A DNA stretch of 61,594 bases. Source: Erysipelotrichia bacterium. Lineage in GTDB: Bacteria; Bacillota_I; Bacilli_A; Erysipelotrichales; Erysipelotrichaceae. The position numbers and the translations under genes are program-made. Below, one piece after another: positions 9,008 to 15,987 of the stretch; position 1 is the stretch's first letter; the number at the start of each line of letters is the position of its first letter. The notes beneath the pieces were generated by a model, which was not told the origin of the DNA, did no database searches, and was given only the letters and a program-made list of their open reading frames with translations. The stretch lies in contig SAAR01000001.1 of assembly GCA_009916335.1 (NCBI GenBank), positions 1-61,594 of the forward strand, in the 5' to 3' direction.

Positions 9008-9056
9008 ATGTTACTTTACATTATTATTTTTATATTGTAACATAAATAATGTAACA
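9008..9056. promoter_or_regulatory. cluster of inverted GTAACA half-sites
   Basis: ATGTTAC (9008-9014) is mirrored by GTAACAT (9037-9043), with another GTAACA at 9051-9056. TTACATTATT (9016-9025) is mirrored by AATAATGTAA (9045-9054). The nested palindromes lie just upstream of the ankyrin-like/WYL operon and look like operators. Confidence 0.5.
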
Positions 9057-9096
9057 ATAGGCGTTATCATAGAGTCATAGAAATGGAGATGATTTT

Positions 9097-9462
9097 ATGA
9101 AAACAGAAACAAAGAAAGTAAATCAATTAGCAAAAGAGTTATTAAATGCCGTTTACGATGAAGATGTTGCAAGAATGGAAGCAGTCATAAAAAAAGGAGC
9201 TGATCCTAGCTGGATTTTTAACGGGTATCCTATTTTATTACACGCAATTTATTTAGCTAATAAACAAGTTGTTTTTTGCTTAATTCGCCATGGTGCTATA
9301 CAGTTAGAAGAAGCATTAGGCTTTGCCCTTGAACAAGGTATTGGGTCAATGGTTGTCGCTTTAGCGATTATGGGTGTCGCTCCTAAAGCAGTACAAGTAA
9401 AAACACAATTTGGTGAACTGCCTTCTCGATTTGCCCCAACTTCTATTGCCTATATACATTAA
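9097..9462 (+). CDS. small ankyrin-repeat-like protein
   Basis: A 121-residue soluble protein with two ankyrin-like repeats (LLNAVYDEDVARMEAVIKKG, then LLHAIYLANKQVVFCLIRHG). The remaining tail is Ala/Val-rich. Such short ankyrin proteins normally act as binding modules. The gene has a GGAG ribosome binding site and ends 16 bases before the WYL-regulator gene, so the two form an operon. It could be a partner or modulator of the regulator; no function is known. Confidence 0.75.
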   Translation: MKTETKKVNQLAKELLNAVYDEDVARMEAVIKKGADPSWIFNGYPILLHAIYLANKQVVFCLIRHGAIQLEEALGFALEQGIGSMVVALAIMGVAPKAVQVKTQFGELPSRFAPTSIAYIH

Positions 9463-9478
9463 AATAAAGGAGAAGTCT

Positions 9479-10441
9479 ATGAATCGAAGTGCTTTATGTA
9501 TTAAAATGCTACATATCTTATATGGTCGTAATAAACCTATTTCAAGAGAGGAATTAGCTACTTTATTAGAAACGAATGTCCGTAATGTGATTGAATTTAA
9601 AAAAGAATTAGAAACAGCTGGCTATGTGATTGATAGTATCACTGGTAAATATGGTGGCTATCTATTAAATGAAGATAGCGTTTTCCCTTCTCTTTCACTA
9701 AATAGCGATGAAAAAAAAGCAATCAATGAAGCACTTAAATATTTAGCAACACAGAAAAATTTTATCTATTATCCGACTTTTGAAACAGCGATGGATAAAT
9801 TAAAAGCGAAGTTGAACCATGCGACAATGAGTAGACAAACTATTTATCTTAGTGATGCAAGAAATACACTTAGTGAAAAGGAAAGCGAAATGGTTGATCT
9901 TGTTAGTCTTGCAAAAGAAAATAGTGTCGCTTTACAATTTTTATATCGTTCTTTTTATCACAACGAAACAAGTTTACGCACTGTTTTACCATATGAATTA
10001 GTCATTAGTGATGAAGGTTTCTATTTATTAGGAGAAGATAAAACAAAAGATAAAACCAATGGTTTTAAATACTTTAAAATCATTGAAGAAAGAATGTCAA
10101 ACTTATGCATGAGTAAACAGAAGTTCCAACGAGATCACGACTTCAAAATTAGTGATCATATCGGTTCTTCTACGTTAATGAAAGAGCTACATGAAGTAGA
10201 ACTAGAAATCTATGGAATTAATGCTCGTTTAGTCAATGAACGTGAAATTGAAAATTTAATTTATAAAGAGTTTAAAGATGATGTATTACATATTCGTTTT
10301 ATGATGGCAGGAGATTTACGTTTAAAAAGCTTTATTTTATCCTTAGGAAGTGAATGTAAAGTGATTGCTCCACAAAGCATTAAGCAAGAAATACAAGAGG
10401 AATTAAACAAGGCACTAGCAAATTATAAAAAAAACAGCTAA
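9479..10441 (+). CDS. WYL-domain transcriptional regulator (HTH_11)
   Basis: A 320-residue regulator. Residues 1-60 form an HTH of the HTH_11/DeoR type (ALCIKMLHILYGRNKPISREELATLLETNVRNV). A WYL domain with LQFLYRSFYHNETSLRTVLPYELV and GFYLLGEDK follows, then a WCX-like C-terminal extension. WYL domains bind nucleic-acid or nucleotide ligands and control DNA-damage or phage-defence genes in several systems. The start at 9479 is chosen because AAAGGAG lies 6 bases upstream; an in-frame ATG at 9410 overlaps the previous gene and lacks a site. The palindromes upstream of the operon are its likely targets. No defence gene is adjacent. Confidence 0.9.
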   Translation: MNRSALCIKMLHILYGRNKPISREELATLLETNVRNVIEFKKELETAGYVIDSITGKYGGYLLNEDSVFPSLSLNSDEKKAINEALKYLATQKNFIYYPTFETAMDKLKAKLNHATMSRQTIYLSDARNTLSEKESEMVDLVSLAKENSVALQFLYRSFYHNETSLRTVLPYELVISDEGFYLLGEDKTKDKTNGFKYFKIIEERMSNLCMSKQKFQRDHDFKISDHIGSSTLMKELHEVELEIYGINARLVNEREIENLIYKEFKDDVLHIRFMMAGDLRLKSFILSLGSECKVIAPQSIKQEIQEELNKALANYKKNS

Positions 10442-10458
10442 TTGAATGAATTAGCTGT
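10434..10458 (-). terminator. terminator of the S24 repressor gene
   Basis: A 10-bp stem (ACAGCTAATT/AATTAGCTGT, loop of 5) followed on the minus strand by T8. It overlaps the last codons of both convergent genes. Confidence 0.8.
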
Positions 10459-11095
10459 CCTGACGATTATTAATTACCAAAGCTAGTTTTCCTATTACCC
10501 TAAACGTATCGTTAGCTGGATTAATAGGAATTGGATCATAAGCATTATTAGCAGGCAACAACATAATCAAACCTGTTTTACTATCACGTTTGAATATTTT
10601 ACAAGTCGCCTGTTCATCTTCAATAATGAAACTACCTACTTGCCCATTTTGTATCTCATTGCATTTTTCAAAGATGATTAAATCACCATCATTGATATTC
10701 TGATTAATCATGGAATCACCACTAGCGTAATTCGCAAAATATTGTTTATTAGGACGTAGCATACTCGCAGGAATACTGATGTAATCATTTGCCATCTCAT
10801 CGACATAGCCACCCATACCACAAGATAGACCTTCATATAAAGGAATTTTCAAAAATGAATGCTCATGAAAATGTGGTGTAACCTTTACTTCTTCGTCCCA
10901 ACCCATAATATAGGCAGGTGTTGTATGAAGTACCTCGGCAATTTCTTTAAGCTTATTTTGTGGTACACTGCGACCATCAATTTCAATTTTATTAATAGAT
11001 GACCTAGACTTATATCCTAATTTTAAAGCCAACTCTTCTTGCGACATTTGCAGACTTTCTCTTTTTTCTCTAATTCTTTGTCCGATTGTTTTCAT
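10451..11095 (-). CDS. XRE-S24 self-cleaving repressor (LexA/HdiR/CI type)
   Basis: A 214-residue repressor: N-terminal XRE HTH (IGQRIREKRESLQMSQEELALKLG), then a peptidase S24 domain. The catalytic Ser is in YASGDSMIN and the catalytic Lys in TCKIFKR. The presumed cleavage site is Cys-Gly in EGLSCGMGG, as in UmuD, rather than Ala-Gly. Such proteins (for example lactococcal HdiR) cleave themselves with RecA filaments after DNA damage and derepress target genes. No phage genes surround it. It is divergent from a 62-residue membrane protein, with three like palindromes between, mirroring the divergent lexA-yneA pair of B. subtilis. Confidence 0.9.
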   Translation of the reverse strand: MKTIGQRIREKRESLQMSQEELALKLGYKSRSSINKIEIDGRSVPQNKLKEIAEVLHTTPAYIMGWDEEVKVTPHFHEHSFLKIPLYEGLSCGMGGYVDEMANDYISIPASMLRPNKQYFANYASGDSMINQNINDGDLIIFEKCNEIQNGQVGSFIIEDEQATCKIFKRDSKTGLIMLLPANNAYDPIPINPANDTFRVIGKLALVINNRQDS

Positions 11096-11129
11096 AAAAG
11101 CCTCCTATTTCTATTACTATTGTATCAAA

Positions 11130-11217
11130 TGTAGAAATATTTTCAACATTTTTCTACATAACAGTTGACAAATTGTCTACAAAAGAATAAAATAACAGTG
11201 TAGACAGATATTCTACA
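11130..11217. promoter_or_regulatory. three 19-bp palindromic operators (TGTAGA-N7-TCTACA)
   Basis: Site 1 is 11130-11148 (TGTAGAAA/TTTCAACA), site 2 is 11163-11181 (GTTGACA/TGTCTAC core) and site 3 is 11199-11217 (TGTAGA/TCTACA perfect ends). All have 19-bp dyad symmetry with the consensus TGTAGA-N7-TCTACA. They are spaced 33 and 36 bases start to start, about three helical turns. This is a typical cooperative repressor operator set; the S24 repressor next to it is the obvious ligand. Confidence 0.8.
11165..11193 (+). promoter_or_regulatory. promoter of the 62-residue membrane protein
   Basis: TTGACA (11165-11170), 17-base spacer, TAAAAT (11188-11193). The -35 lies inside operator 2 and the transcription start falls at operator 3, so repressor binding would block it. 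Confidence 0.8.
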
Positions 11218-11231
11218 AGGGAGGAAATATC

Positions 11232-11420
11232 ATGGAAATCACTAGAAAACGCAAAGTAAATATTAAAAATTGTTATTTATTATTTATCTCATTGATAGCC
11301 ATTGTATCTATTATCGGTAATATTTATCAAGACCGTTTTTATAATCAAGCCTTATCTTTTCAAGATGAGCTTTTAGAATCATACAGTCAATCTAATTCAG
11401 TCATGGATAGTTACGATTAA
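11232..11420 (+). CDS. small membrane protein, candidate SOS-induced division inhibitor
   Basis: A 62-residue protein: basic N-terminus (ITRKRKVNIKN), one membrane segment at about residues 14-32, then a polar tail with ELLESYSQSNSVMDSYD. There is a strong ribosome binding site (GGGAGG) and a dedicated promoter overlapped by the repressor operators, then a terminator. No homologue is recognised. By position (divergent from a LexA-like repressor) and topology (single-pass, small) it resembles SOS-induced inhibitors such as YneA or SidA, but it lacks the LysM domain of YneA. That role is an inference; a membrane toxin or regulatory peptide is equally compatible. Confidence 0.75.
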   Translation: MEITRKRKVNIKNCYLLFISLIAIVSIIGNIYQDRFYNQALSFQDELLESYSQSNSVMDSYD

Positions 11421-11440
11421 GAGCGAAAGCTCTTTTTTTT
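11420..11440 (+). terminator. terminator of the 62-residue gene
   Basis: AGAGC-GAAA-GCTCT stem-loop with a GNRA tetraloop and T8, starting at the stop codon. Confidence 0.9.
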
Positions 11441-11461
11441 GTAGTGCTTTAAATTAACAAT

Positions 11462-11475
11462 AGGTAACGCTTTCA
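11462..11475. promoter_or_regulatory. candidate cre site upstream of the flavodiiron gene
   Basis: AGGTAACGCTTTCA fits the catabolite-responsive element consensus in reverse orientation at every position. It lies about 60 bases upstream of the -35 of the next promoter. Confidence 0.5.
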
Positions 11476-11535
11476 TTCTGCATTGCTTTTTTATAAAAAA
11501 AAGCTATTTTTTAGCATTTATTGCAAGCAAATAGA

Positions 11536-11563
11536 TTGTACATCAAAAAAATATGAATATAAT
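11536..11563 (+). promoter_or_regulatory. promoter of the flavodiiron gene
   Basis: TTGTAC (11536-11541), 16-base spacer, TATAAT (11558-11563). Confidence 0.7.
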
Positions 11564-11592
11564 AAATAGTGGATAAAAAGGAGGCAAAAGAT

Positions 11593-12795
11593 ATGAAAAC
11601 CCTAGAAATAAAAAAGCAGTTTTACTGGATTGGTGCACAAGATCCAGACTTGCGTGTATTTGATATTATCATGGAAACAAAGTATGGAACTAGTTATAAT
11701 TCTTATTTATTAAAAACAGAAGAAGGAATCATTTTATTTGAAAGCGTCAAAGAAAAGTTTTTTGATGAATATATCAAACAGATTAATCATATTGGCTCTA
11801 TTGATGAAGTAAAATACATCGTTTGTAATCATACAGAACCAGACCATAGTGGTTCTATTGCCAAATTACTAGCCATGAACCCAAATATTATTGTTGTTTC
11901 CAGTATGCTTGCAAATATGTATTTAAAAGAAATCATCAACCATGATTTCAAAGCAATGATTGTCAAAGATGGAGAGGAATTAAAGCTAGCAAATAAAACA
12001 CTACGCTTTATTAGTACCCCTAATTTACACTGGCCTGATACCATGTACACATATATTGTGGAAGATGAAATTTTAGTTACTTGTGATTCTTTTGGTGCCC
12101 ACTATGCACATGAAGATATTTTACTCTCTTTAGTTAAGAAAAGAAGTGATTATGAAGATGGATTCAATTACTACTCTACCATGATTATGGAACCTTTCAA
12201 AGAGTTTGTCTTAAAAGCCATGAAGAAGATTGAAAACTTAGCAATCTCTTTCATTGCCACAGGACATGGCCCTGTGATTGATTGCGTTATTCAAGCGATG
12301 ATAGAAAAATATATCGCTTTCTCACAACCTAATCAAAAAGAAGATTTATCTGTTGTAATTTCATATGTTAGTGCGTATGGTTATACTAAACAGATGGCAC
12401 AAGTCATTCAAGAAGTTTTCACTACAGAAAAGATTAACTGTCAAATCTATGATTTAGTAGCAGTGGATCATGAGCAAGTGATACAGGAAATGATGAAAGC
12501 TGACGGAATTTTATATGGATGCCCTACTTTATTAAATGATGCACTACCACCAATTTATCATGTGATGAATAGTGTTCTTCCTGCTTATCATGGAAAAAAG
12601 ACAGTCAGTGCATTTGGTAGCTATGGTTGGAGTGGCGAAGCTGTTCCTAATATGATTGCTCGTTTAAAACAACAAAAAATGAATGTTGTTGATGAAGGGC
12701 TTAAAATCAAGTTTAAACCAAGTGATGCCCAATTAGAAGAAATAAAAGCCTATGCTTTGCACTTTGCAAAAGCCTTAAAAGAGAATCATAAATAA
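11593..12795 (+). CDS. FprA-type flavodiiron protein
   Basis: A 400-residue class A flavodiiron protein that reduces O2 and/or NO to water or N2O in anaerobes. The N-terminal metallo-beta-lactamase domain holds the complete diiron ligand set: HTEPDH from residue 80, the His of NLHWPDT, the Asp of CDSFG and the His of TGHGP. The C-terminal flavodoxin domain begins near VVISYVSAYGYTKQMA and contains the FMN loop FGSYGWSGEA. No fused rubredoxin. ATG 11593 is chosen because AAAAAGGAGG ends 8 bases upstream; an in-frame GTG at 11569 lies before that site. It is a single-gene unit, useful for protecting O2-sensitive enzymes such as the glycyl-radical PFL at 34 kb. Confidence 0.95.
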   Translation: MKTLEIKKQFYWIGAQDPDLRVFDIIMETKYGTSYNSYLLKTEEGIILFESVKEKFFDEYIKQINHIGSIDEVKYIVCNHTEPDHSGSIAKLLAMNPNIIVVSSMLANMYLKEIINHDFKAMIVKDGEELKLANKTLRFISTPNLHWPDTMYTYIVEDEILVTCDSFGAHYAHEDILLSLVKKRSDYEDGFNYYSTMIMEPFKEFVLKAMKKIENLAISFIATGHGPVIDCVIQAMIEKYIAFSQPNQKEDLSVVISYVSAYGYTKQMAQVIQEVFTTEKINCQIYDLVAVDHEQVIQEMMKADGILYGCPTLLNDALPPIYHVMNSVLPAYHGKKTVSAFGSYGWSGEAVPNMIARLKQQKMNVVDEGLKIKFKPSDAQLEEIKAYALHFAKALKENHK

Positions 12796-12800
12796 ACAAA

Positions 12801-12824
12801 AACAAGGAGAAATCCTTGTTTTCT
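12801..12824. terminator. terminator after the flavodiiron gene
   Basis: Stem AACAAGGA/TCCTTGTT followed by TTC-rich sequence; the A-rich other side would also serve the convergent GNAT gene weakly. Confidence 0.7.
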
Positions 12825-12850
12825 TGTGCTTTCACTATGGTTTTATTCAC

Positions 12851-13333
12851 CTAAAAAAGTAGTAGCATATCATTCCATTGACTTTTGCCATGAGTAGAGA
12901 GTGATACCCCTTGAAAAATAAAACCAAATTTTTCATAATAAGCAATTAAATGATCTTTACACGTTAAGACAATCCCTTTTTTATTTCGCTCTTTCGTTAA
13001 AGAAATAAAAGCATTTAATAGTGCTTCTCCTACTTTTTGTTTACGATAATCAGGTAAGACAGCTAAACCAAAAACCATTTGATATTCACCATCAGGATTA
13101 TGCAAAGATACATCTTCATACAAACAATCTGATAAACAAGGCTTATCATACATACACCCTTCAATAAAGCCAATCACTTTATCCTCTACTTTCGCAACAA
13201 CAAAACAATAAGGAAATGTACGAAAACGTTCTTTTAGTACCTTTCCACTCGCTGCTTCTGCTTTTGGAAAACAGGTTGCTTCAATTTGAATGATTGCTTC
13301 TATTTCTTTATCACTCGCCAATGTAATTTCCAT
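12851..13333 (-). CDS. GNAT family N-acetyltransferase
   Basis: A 160-residue GNAT protein. The acetyl-CoA pyrophosphate loop is PDYRKQKVGEALL after the VFGLAVLP strand, and the C-terminal part has YYEKFGFIFQG. The end (GKSQWNDMLLLF) resembles arylalkylamine/diamine acetyltransferase-like members common in Firmicutes; the substrate is unknown. Start 13333 follows AAAGGGG. It begins 38 bases after the ABC ATPase gene and probably belongs to that operon. Confidence 0.88.
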   Translation of the reverse strand: MEITLASDKEIEAIIQIEATCFPKAEAASGKVLKERFRTFPYCFVVAKVEDKVIGFIEGCMYDKPCLSDCLYEDVSLHNPDGEYQMVFGLAVLPDYRKQKVGEALLNAFISLTKERNKKGIVLTCKDHLIAYYEKFGFIFQGVSLSTHGKSQWNDMLLLF

Positions 13334-13371
13334 AAAAATAATCCCCTTTAATTCTAACAAAACTATAAATA

Positions 13372-14100
13372 TTATAAACTTTGTCTTACCAGTTTAGCAA
13401 CATATTCATTGGCAGGTTTATTCATAATATGATCTGCTGTATCATATTGCATAATCTTGCCTGCCTCCATCACTAAAATTTTTGTACCTAACTTCATCGC
13501 TTCTCGAATATCATGAGTAACAAATAAAATCGTCATTTGATTTTCTTGATGAATTTTTTTAATCTCATCTTGTAGAGTAGAACGGGTAATTTCATCGACT
13601 GCCCCAAAAGGTTCATCCATGAGCAGTATTTCAGGAGATGCCGCTAATGCTCTAGCAATCCCTACACGTTGTTGTTGTCCCCCTGAAAGCTCATGAGGAT
13701 AGCGATGTTTCAACGATTCTTCTAATCCAGTAAGATGCATCCATTTCTTCACTGCTTGCTTTGTTTTCTCTTTATTTTGCTTATTTAATAAGTTAGGCAC
13801 ATACGCAATATTTTGTTCAACATTCATATGAGGAAATAAAACACTGCCTTGTATCGCATACCCAATATTTCTTCTTAAACGAATCAAATCCTTATCTAAA
13901 ATATTTTCATCATTAATATAAACATTCCCTTTTGTTGCTTTCACTAATCCATTTACCATTTTTAAAATAGTCGTTTTCCCACAACCTGAACTACCGATAA
14001 TACATACAAATTCACCTTTTTCAATGCTTAAATTAAAATCTTTAATCACTTTTTTATCATGGTAAGACATTTCAATATGCTCATAAGTAATCACGCTCAT
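13372..14100 (-). CDS. betaine/carnitine/choline ABC transporter, ATP-binding protein
   Basis: A 242-residue ABC ATPase: Walker A GSSGCGKTT, Q-loop region GYAIQGSVLFPH, signature LSGGQQQRVGIARAL, Walker B ILLMDEPFGAVD and H-loop THD. The FGAVDEITR sequence after Walker B is typical of the OpuA/OpuB/OpuC (glycine betaine, carnitine, choline) subfamily. The C-terminal CBS domains of OpuCA/ProV are absent, as in the shorter importers. It follows the binding-protein gene by 11 bases in one operon and energises uptake of compatible solutes or their precursors. Confidence 0.92.
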   Translation of the reverse strand: MSVITYEHIEMSYHDKKVIKDFNLSIEKGEFVCIIGSSGCGKTTILKMVNGLVKATKGNVYINDENILDKDLIRLRRNIGYAIQGSVLFPHMNVEQNIAYVPNLLNKQNKEKTKQAVKKWMHLTGLEESLKHRYPHELSGGQQQRVGIARALAASPEILLMDEPFGAVDEITRSTLQDEIKKIHQENQMTILFVTHDIREAMKLGTKILVMEAGKIMQYDTADHIMNKPANEYVAKLVRQSL

Positions 14101-14111
14101 ATACTCACCTA

Positions 14112-14996
14112 CTAAAGTAACCCTTTACTTTTTAAAAAGTCTTTGGCAACAACTTCTGCATCTTGTTTTTCCATTTCCACTTGATAATTCATCTTTGCCA
14201 TTTCTTCATCGCTAATTAAGTTTTCAAACATCACAAACACTTTTTTTAATTCAGGGTGATCTTTTAATACCTCATTTCTAATGATAAAACCACACTGATA
14301 AGATGGGTATAAATGCTTATCATCATTTAATACTTTTATATTAGCTTGTGATAACTGTCCATCGGTTGTGAAAATGTTCATCACATCAATTTTATTTTGT
14401 TTCATCGCATCATATTTTAAACCAATATCTAAATCCATCGTCTTTTTAAAGTTTAATCCATAGGTATCTTGCAGTGCTTTGTATCCATCTTCTCTTTCAA
14501 AGAAATCATATTCTGCACCAAAGGTTAATTGATCAGCCACCTCTTTTAAGTCTGAATAATTCGTTAACTGATACTGTTTAGCAATTTCTTCATTTACAGC
14601 AATACCAAATGTATTGTTAAAGCCAATCATACCAATCCAACGCATATCTAGTTTTTGATATTTCTGTTGTAGTTGATCAAATAAATCTTCTGTATACAAA
14701 CTTTTTTCTTTTAATACTTCATTCCAACCTGTTCCTGTATATTCAGGATAAACATCAAATTCCTTACTTTCCATACCTGGTTGAATATTAGAAGTACCTC
14801 CACCAACACCTTGTGTTAGATTCACTTTTAAATCTGTATTCTTTTCGACAAGCATTTGAAACATACTAGAGATAATATATTGTTCACTCATTGGTTTACT
14901 TGCCATTTCTATCACTTTGTCTCTCTCTTTAGTACATGCACTTAATAAAGCTGATACTACTACTAAACTAGCAATGAATCCCTTGTATTTTCTCAT
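14112..14996 (-). CDS. betaine/choline-type substrate-binding lipoprotein
   Basis: A 294-residue extracellular binding protein. The lipobox is LLSAC at residues 17-21, so Cys21 is lipidated. The fold signatures of the OpuBC/OpuCC/ProX type II family are present: MSEQYIISSMFQMLVEKN, the VDVYPEYTGT-like KEFDVYPEYTGTGW, and NTFGIAVNEE. The ligand is expected to be a quaternary amine (choline, carnitine or betaine), but bile-acid and osmolyte binders share the fold. Its start overlaps the permease stop by one base, a sign of translational coupling. Confidence 0.92.
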   Translation of the reverse strand: MRKYKGFIASLVVVSALLSACTKERDKVIEMASKPMSEQYIISSMFQMLVEKNTDLKVNLTQGVGGGTSNIQPGMESKEFDVYPEYTGTGWNEVLKEKSLYTEDLFDQLQQKYQKLDMRWIGMIGFNNTFGIAVNEEIAKQYQLTNYSDLKEVADQLTFGAEYDFFEREDGYKALQDTYGLNFKKTMDLDIGLKYDAMKQNKIDVMNIFTTDGQLSQANIKVLNDDKHLYPSYQCGFIIRNEVLKDHPELKKVFVMFENLISDEEMAKMNYQVEMEKQDAEVVAKDFLKSKGLL

Positions 14997-15634
14997 TATA
15001 TTTGCCCTCCAAATTTTTTATTGATTTTCTTTTCAACGATTCCTAAAACGGTATCAAAAATAATTGCCAGTAAAGCAATTAATAAACTTCCTAATAAGGT
15101 CATTGCTTTATTGTTTGTGGTAATTCCTCGATAAATGGCTACTCCTAAGCCTCCAGCACCAATAAAAGAGGCAATCCCTGCTAAAGCGATTGTCATGACA
15201 CACATATTTCTTAATCCTGACATAATCACTGGTAAAGCTAAAGGAAGTTTGATCTTGTATAAAATCTGCCAATCACTACTCCCCATTCCTTTCGCAGCTT
15301 CTAAAATAGATGTGGATACATTGCATAATCCAGTATGTGTATTTCTTACCATTGGTAATAAGGCATAAATGACTAAAGCGATAATCGCACTTGTATTGCC
15401 AATACCAGATAAAGGAATTAGAAACCCCAACATTGAAATAGAAGGAATTGTATAAACGAAATTAATAATGGCTAATACAACTTTTGAAGTTTTTTTCACT
15501 TCACTAATCATAATGCCAATAAATAAGCCAATCACCATGGCAATAAAAATAGCTGTTAATGAAATTTGTAGGTGTTCATATATTAGCTGTATAAAAAAGG
15601 AAAAGCGTTCTTTAAATAACGTAAAAATTTCCAT
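14996..15634 (-). CDS. betaine/choline-type ABC transporter permease
   Basis: A 212-residue permease with about five to six membrane segments and the EAA loop LEAAKGMGSSDWQILYKIKLPLALP, typical of the binding-protein-dependent OpuBB/ProW subfamily. NFVYTIPSISMLGFLIP and ASFIGAGGLGVAIYRG are also characteristic. Start 15634 is preferred: a GAGGT site lies just upstream, while the in-frame ATG at 15658 has none. First gene of the operon permease - binding protein - ATPase - GNAT. Confidence 0.92.
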   Translation of the reverse strand: MEIFTLFKERFSFFIQLIYEHLQISLTAIFIAMVIGLFIGIMISEVKKTSKVVLAIINFVYTIPSISMLGFLIPLSGIGNTSAIIALVIYALLPMVRNTHTGLCNVSTSILEAAKGMGSSDWQILYKIKLPLALPVIMSGLRNMCVMTIALAGIASFIGAGGLGVAIYRGITTNNKAMTLLGSLLIALLAIIFDTVLGIVEKKINKKFGGQI

Positions 15635-15658
15635 AAGTACCTCACATGTGTTAATCAT

Positions 15659-15962
15659 ACCATTGTTTTAGTGTTTTTCATAATTTATTGCACTTAAGGA
15701 GGTATTCACTCCCATATAAAAATAGGTACTTGTTAAAAAAAAAAAGATATTGCATCTTGGTTTTCTTTTTGACACTTTCCATCGCTAAAATAAAGATGCT
15801 TGCTTTAATGATTATAGCCAAACAACAAAGAATGCTATTATGGACTTACACAATCTCCACAAGCTAGCTTAGACTATCTTTATATATCCCACGTTACAGT
15901 TAGTATACACCCTTATGTCGCCATTTCTAAAGAAAGGAATTTTACAGGCAAATTTAATAAAA
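15659..15962. other. intergenic region upstream of the ABC operon
   Basis: About 300 bases between the ABC operon and the DUF349 gene, both on the minus strand. It must hold the ABC promoter, but I could not place a convincing one. It has an A-run followed by a weak 5-bp hairpin (GATATTGCATCTT area at 15750) and a 13-base match (TTTTTGACACTTT) to the region behind rlmD at 19367. I see no coding sequence. Confidence 0.4.
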
Positions 15963-15984
15963 GAAGCATCGCTTAGCGATGCTT
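15963..15984 (-). terminator. terminator of the DUF349 gene
   Basis: Stem AAGCATCGCT/AGCGATGCTT followed on the minus strand by TTCTTTTATT, starting 4 bases past the stop codon. Confidence 0.75.
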
Positions 15985-15987
15985 ACA

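Noticed and set aside
10451..11420. Prophage immunity region around the S24 repressor
   Set aside because: No integrase, replication, capsid or lysis genes nearby; the flanks are ordinary chromosomal genes with their own terminators.
15740..15790. Shared TTTTTGACACTTT sequence with 19367-19379 as a mobile repeat
   Set aside because: Only 13 AT-rich bases match and the flanks differ; chance is a sufficient explanation without a genome-wide count.
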